Shown one piece after another: positions 61,194 to 64,000 of a stretch of 64,000 bases of DNA. The stretch is from NCBI RefSeq assembly GCF_900002575.1, contig NZ_LN650648.1, positions 2,953,565 through 3,017,564 on the forward strand, read 5' to 3'. Under the pieces are notes generated by a model that saw only the letters and a program-made list of their open reading frames with translations, did not search any database and was not told the DNA's origin. Position 1 is the stretch's first letter. Every line of letters begins with the position of its first letter. The DNA comes from Romboutsia hominis (GTDB taxonomy: Bacteria; Bacillota; Clostridia; Peptostreptococcales; Peptostreptococcaceae). Position numbers and translations under genes: made by a program.

Positions 61194-62024
61194 ATGAACA
61201 ATATAGTAAAAGTGAATAATATATCTTATGAGTATATTACAGAAGATAGCACTTTTAAAGCAATAGACAGATTAACACTAGATGTAAAAGAAGGTGAATT
61301 TGTTGCTATAATTGGTCACAATGGTTCTGGAAAGTCTACATTATCTAAGAACTTAAATGCTATACTGGTTCCCACTGAAGGAGATATACTTATAGATGGA
61401 ATGAATACAAAAGAAGAAGATAAATTATGGGATATAAGGCAAACAGCAGGTATGGTATTTCAAAATCCAGATAACCAAATTGTTGCTACAATAGTAGAGG
61501 AAGATGTTGCTTTTGGCCCAGAAAACCTAGGGATAGATCCTATAGAAATAAAACATAGGGTTGAAGAATCGTTAAAGAGTGTCGGTATGTATGAGTTAAG
61601 AGATAGACAACCACACCTATTATCAGGAGGACAAAAACAAAGAGTAGCTATAGCAGGAATAATAGCTATGAAGCCAAAATGTATAATATTTGATGAAGCA
61701 ACGGCTATGTTAGACCCATCTGGAAGAAAAGAAGTAATGAAAACTATAAAAAAGTTAAACAAAGAAGAAAATATTACCGTATTACATATAACTCACTTTA
61801 TGGAAGAGGCAGTAGAAGCTGATAGAGTTATAGTTATGGAAAAAGGTAAAAAAATATTAGAAGGAACTCCAAGAGAAGTATTTAGTCAAATAGATACATT
61901 AAAAGGTATAGGATTAGATGTTCCTTATATGACGGAATTATCTAGTATGTTATATAAAGAAGGTATAGATATAAAAAAAGATATATTAACTGTAGATGAG
62001 ATGGTGATGGAATTATGTCGATAG
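61194..62024 (+). CDS. ecfA1: ECF transporter ATPase subunit EcfA1
   Basis: One of two ABC ATPases powering vitamin and metal uptake by energy-coupling-factor transporters. 276 residues: Walker [10 protein letters not shown] (about 41-49), signature [13 protein letters not shown], Walker [13 protein letters not shown], and H-loop HITHFM. AAAGGAG precedes the ATG. It overlaps ecfA2 by 10 bases, so the pair is translated together. Confidence 0.96.
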   Translation: MNNIVKVNNISYEYITEDSTFKAIDRLTLDVKEGEFVAIIGHNGSGKSTLSKNLNAILVPTEGDILIDGMNTKEEDKLWDIRQTAGMVFQNPDNQIVATIVEEDVAFGPENLGIDPIEIKHRVEESLKSVGMYELRDRQPHLLSGGQKQRVAIAGIIAMKPKCIIFDEATAMLDPSGRKEVMKTIKKLNKEENITVLHITHFMEEAVEADRVIVMEKGKKILEGTPREVFSQIDTLKGIGLDVPYMTELSSMLYKEGIDIKKDILTVDEMVMELCR

Positions 62025-62881
62025 AGATAAAAGGTTTAACTCATATATATAACGAAGGAATGCCTTTTGCTAGTAAGGCGTTAGACAATGTTAGTTTTGA
62101 AATTAAAGATAGAGATTTTGTAGGGTTAATAGGACATACTGGTTCTGGTAAATCAACATTAATACAGCATTTAAATGGGATATTAAAGCCTCATTCTGGA
62201 GAGATAAATATAAATGGATTTAACATAACAGATCCAAGCTTAAACCTAACAGAAGTTAGAAAAAGGGTAGGAGTAGTGTTTCAATACCCTGAATATCAAT
62301 TATTTGAAGAAACAATAGAGAAAGATATAGCTTTTGGACCTAATAATTTAGGCTTAGACCCTGAAGAAGTTGATCGTAGGGTAAAAGCATCAATGGAAGC
62401 TGTTGGGCTTGATTATGAATTATTTAAAGATAAATCTCCATTTGAATTATCAGGAGGTCAAAAAAGAAGAGTAGCAATAGCTGGAGTTATAGCTATGAAA
62501 CCAGAAGTACTTATTTTAGATGAACCTGCAGCTGGATTAGATCCAGGTGGAAGGGATGAAATATTTAATTTAATAAAAACACTGCATAAAGAAAATAATA
62601 TGACAATAATATTATCTTCTCATAGTATGGATGATATGGCTAGATTAGCAAAGACTTTGATAGTTATGAATAAAGGGAAAGTAGAATTTATAGGGACTCC
62701 TAAAGAAGTGTTTAAATCTAACTCTTCAAGACTTAAGGAAATAGGTCTTGATATACCTCAAGTATTAGAGTTAGCAATAAAGCTAAGAGAAAATGGATTT
62801 GACATAAAAGAAGATATCATAACTATACAAGAAGCTAAGGAAGAAATATTAAGAGTTATGAGAGGTAAAAAGAAATGTTAA
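62015..62881 (+). CDS. ecfA2: ECF transporter ATPase subunit EcfA2
   Basis: Second ATPase of the module. 288 residues: Walker [10 protein letters not shown], signature [13 protein letters not shown], Walker [13 protein letters not shown] and H-loop SSHSMDD. It begins inside the end of ecfA1 (GATGG upstream) and itself overlaps ecfT by 7 bases. The heterodimer of EcfA1 and EcfA2 binds EcfT's coupling helices. Confidence 0.96.
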   Translation: MSIEIKGLTHIYNEGMPFASKALDNVSFEIKDRDFVGLIGHTGSGKSTLIQHLNGILKPHSGEININGFNITDPSLNLTEVRKRVGVVFQYPEYQLFEETIEKDIAFGPNNLGLDPEEVDRRVKASMEAVGLDYELFKDKSPFELSGGQKRRVAIAGVIAMKPEVLILDEPAAGLDPGGRDEIFNLIKTLHKENNMTIILSSHSMDDMARLAKTLIVMNKGKVEFIGTPKEVFKSNSSRLKEIGLDIPQVLELAIKLRENGFDIKEDIITIQEAKEEILRVMRGKKKC

Positions 62882-63672
62882 AAGATATAACTATAGGGCA
62901 GTATTATCCTGTAAATTCGGTAATTCACAAGCTAGATGCTAGAGTTAAGCTTATAGCCACTTTCATTTTTATGATATCTCTATTTATAATAAATAAATTC
63001 TGGCCATATGCTATTGTTTTGTTAGCTCTAGTAGCTATTATAAAATCATCAAAATTGCCAGGTAAATATATATTAAAAGGATTAAAACCATTAAGATGGA
63101 TTATAATATTTACATTTGTAATCAATGTATTTTTCTTACCAGGAGATGTCATTTGGTCATTTGGTTTCTTAAGAATTACAAGTCAAGGTTTAGAACAAGC
63201 TATATTTATGGCTATAAGGCTTATATTCTTAGTTGTAGGGACTTCTTTACTTACCCTAACAACTACACCTATGGACCTAACAGACGGCATAGAGAGGCTT
63301 TTAAATCCATTAAACAAGGTTGGATTTCCTGTACATGAATTAGCTATGATGATGACAATAGCTTTAAGATTTATACCTACTCTATTAGATGAAACTGATA
63401 AAATAATGAAAGCTCAAATGTCAAGAGGGGCAGATTTTGAAAGTAAAAATCTTATAAATAGAGCTAAAAACTTAGTGCCATTACTAGTACCTTTATTTGT
63501 AAGTGCATTTAGAAGAGCTGAAGAACTTGCTGCTGCAATGGAAGCTAGATGTTATAGAGGTGGATACAATAGGACAAAAATGAAACAAGCTATAATGACA
63601 AAAGCAGATTATGTAGCTAATGGTATACAGATTGTATATTTGGTTATAATTATAGCTACTAGATTTATGTAA
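62875..63672 (+). CDS. ecfT: ECF transporter transmembrane subunit EcfT
   Basis: Membrane scaffold that links the ATPases to exchangeable substrate-binding (S) subunits. 265 residues with about six hydrophobic segments (first at about 28-45). Two coupling-helix motifs typical of EcfT are visible: AQMSRGADF and [10 protein letters not shown]. No S subunit lies next to it, which marks a shared group II module; S subunits (for riboflavin, thiamine and others) must be elsewhere. Overlaps ecfA2 by 7 bases. Confidence 0.95.
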   Translation: MLKDITIGQYYPVNSVIHKLDARVKLIATFIFMISLFIINKFWPYAIVLLALVAIIKSSKLPGKYILKGLKPLRWIIIFTFVINVFFLPGDVIWSFGFLRITSQGLEQAIFMAIRLIFLVVGTSLLTLTTTPMDLTDGIERLLNPLNKVGFPVHELAMMMTIALRFIPTLLDETDKIMKAQMSRGADFESKNLINRAKNLVPLLVPLFVSAFRRAEELAAAMEARCYRGGYNRTKMKQAIMTKADYVANGIQIVYLVIIIATRFM

Positions 63673-63683
63673 AGAGGAAGACT

Positions 63684-64000
63684 ATGAGAAATTTAAAACT
63701 TACGATACAGTATAATGGTCAAAACTATTGTGGATGGCAAAAGCAACCTGATTCTTTAGGTATACAAGGTACAATAGAAAAAGCCATTTATGACATAACT
63801 AGGGAAGAAGTTAAAATAACCGGATCCGGCAGAACTGATGCAGGAGTTCATGCTTTGGGTCAGGTAGCCAATTTTAAAACAAGCTCTAATATACCTGCAA
63901 GTAAAATGCCAAATGCATTAAATGCTAAGTTACCAAAAGATATATCTATAATAGACTGTATAGAGGTAGATGAAGATTTTCACTCAAGATATAGTTCAAA
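63684..64000 (+). CDS. truA: tRNA pseudouridine(38-40) synthase TruA, 5' part
   Basis: Isomerises uridines 38-40 in tRNA anticodon arms. About 105 codons are visible; the gene runs off the right edge. The start MRNLKLTIQYNGQNYCGWQ is family-like, and the catalytic aspartate is Asp52 in SGRTDAGVHALGQ. AGAGGAAG precedes the ATG, 11 bases after ecfT. The ecf-truA linkage, with rplM-rpsI usually following, is conserved in Firmicutes. Confidence 0.95.
   Translation, partial: MRNLKLTIQYNGQNYCGWQKQPDSLGIQGTIEKAIYDITREEVKITGSGRTDAGVHALGQVANFKTSSNIPASKMPNALNAKLPKDISIIDCIEVDEDFHSRYSS

Noticed and set aside
63096-63338. An 80-codon + strand frame inside ecfT
   Set aside because: Out of frame with a well-supported membrane gene; no ribosome site.

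Overview
The window is a core, vertically inherited stretch of a low-GC Firmicutes (Bacillota) chromosome. Three things point to the class Clostridia, most likely the family Peptostreptococcaceae (relatives of Clostridioides, Romboutsia, Paraclostridium, Intestinibacter): the 16S 3' part, the strongly AT-rich coding with AGA/ATA/TTA codons, and the gene order. Genus and species cannot be fixed by eye. All protein genes lie on the + strand, which fits leading-strand DNA near the replication origin.

Region 1 (1-4016) is a ribosomal RNA operon: the 3' part of 16S, a tRNA-free spacer, complete 23S and 5S. Region 2 (4421-18122) holds housekeeping genes: pyruvate carboxylase (pyc), an EF-G paralogue with an altered GTPase centre, clpC without its usual ctsR-mcsA-mcsB partners, radA, disA (c-di-AMP synthase), a PIN-TRAM membrane protein, ispD and ispF. 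Region 3 (18112-27395) holds translation and RNA-metabolism genes: a T-box riboswitch and proS, gltX, an unrecognised 51-residue gene, cysS, mrnC, thyX, rlmB, rae1/yacP and sigH. Region 4 (27465-44428) runs tuf, rpmG-secE-nusG-rplK-rplA, an L10 leader with rplJ-rplL, rpoB-rpoC, rpsL-rpsG-fusA and a second tuf. Region 5 (44535-60739) is the S10-spc-alpha superoperon, from rpsJ to rplQ. Region 6 (61052-64000) is the energy-coupling-factor transporter module ecfA-ecfA'-ecfT and the 5' part of truA.

The genes work together as the cell's gene-expression core: rRNA, about 30 ribosomal proteins, RNA polymerase subunits alpha, beta and beta', initiation and elongation factors, tRNA synthetases, rRNA maturation (MrnC, RlmB), mRNA decay (Rae1), the secretion channel (SecE, SecY) and methionine aminopeptidase. 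Most of the regulation visible is RNA-based: a T-box, an L10 leader with attenuator, and several unexplained hairpins in leaders and spacers of the ribosomal-protein operons.

I found no prophage, insertion sequence, CRISPR array, defence island or biosynthetic cluster, and no clear new multi-gene system. The items most worth a second look are the Arg/Asn/Asp-rich repeat tail on ribosomal protein S3, paired hairpins with compensatory changes in the 16S-23S spacer, the structured leaders of rpsL and rpsJ, a nested inverted-repeat element after rplQ, the EF-G paralogue, the near-identical tuf pair and the 51-residue gene. Repeats, hairpins and promoters were found by eye and not by folding or searching software.
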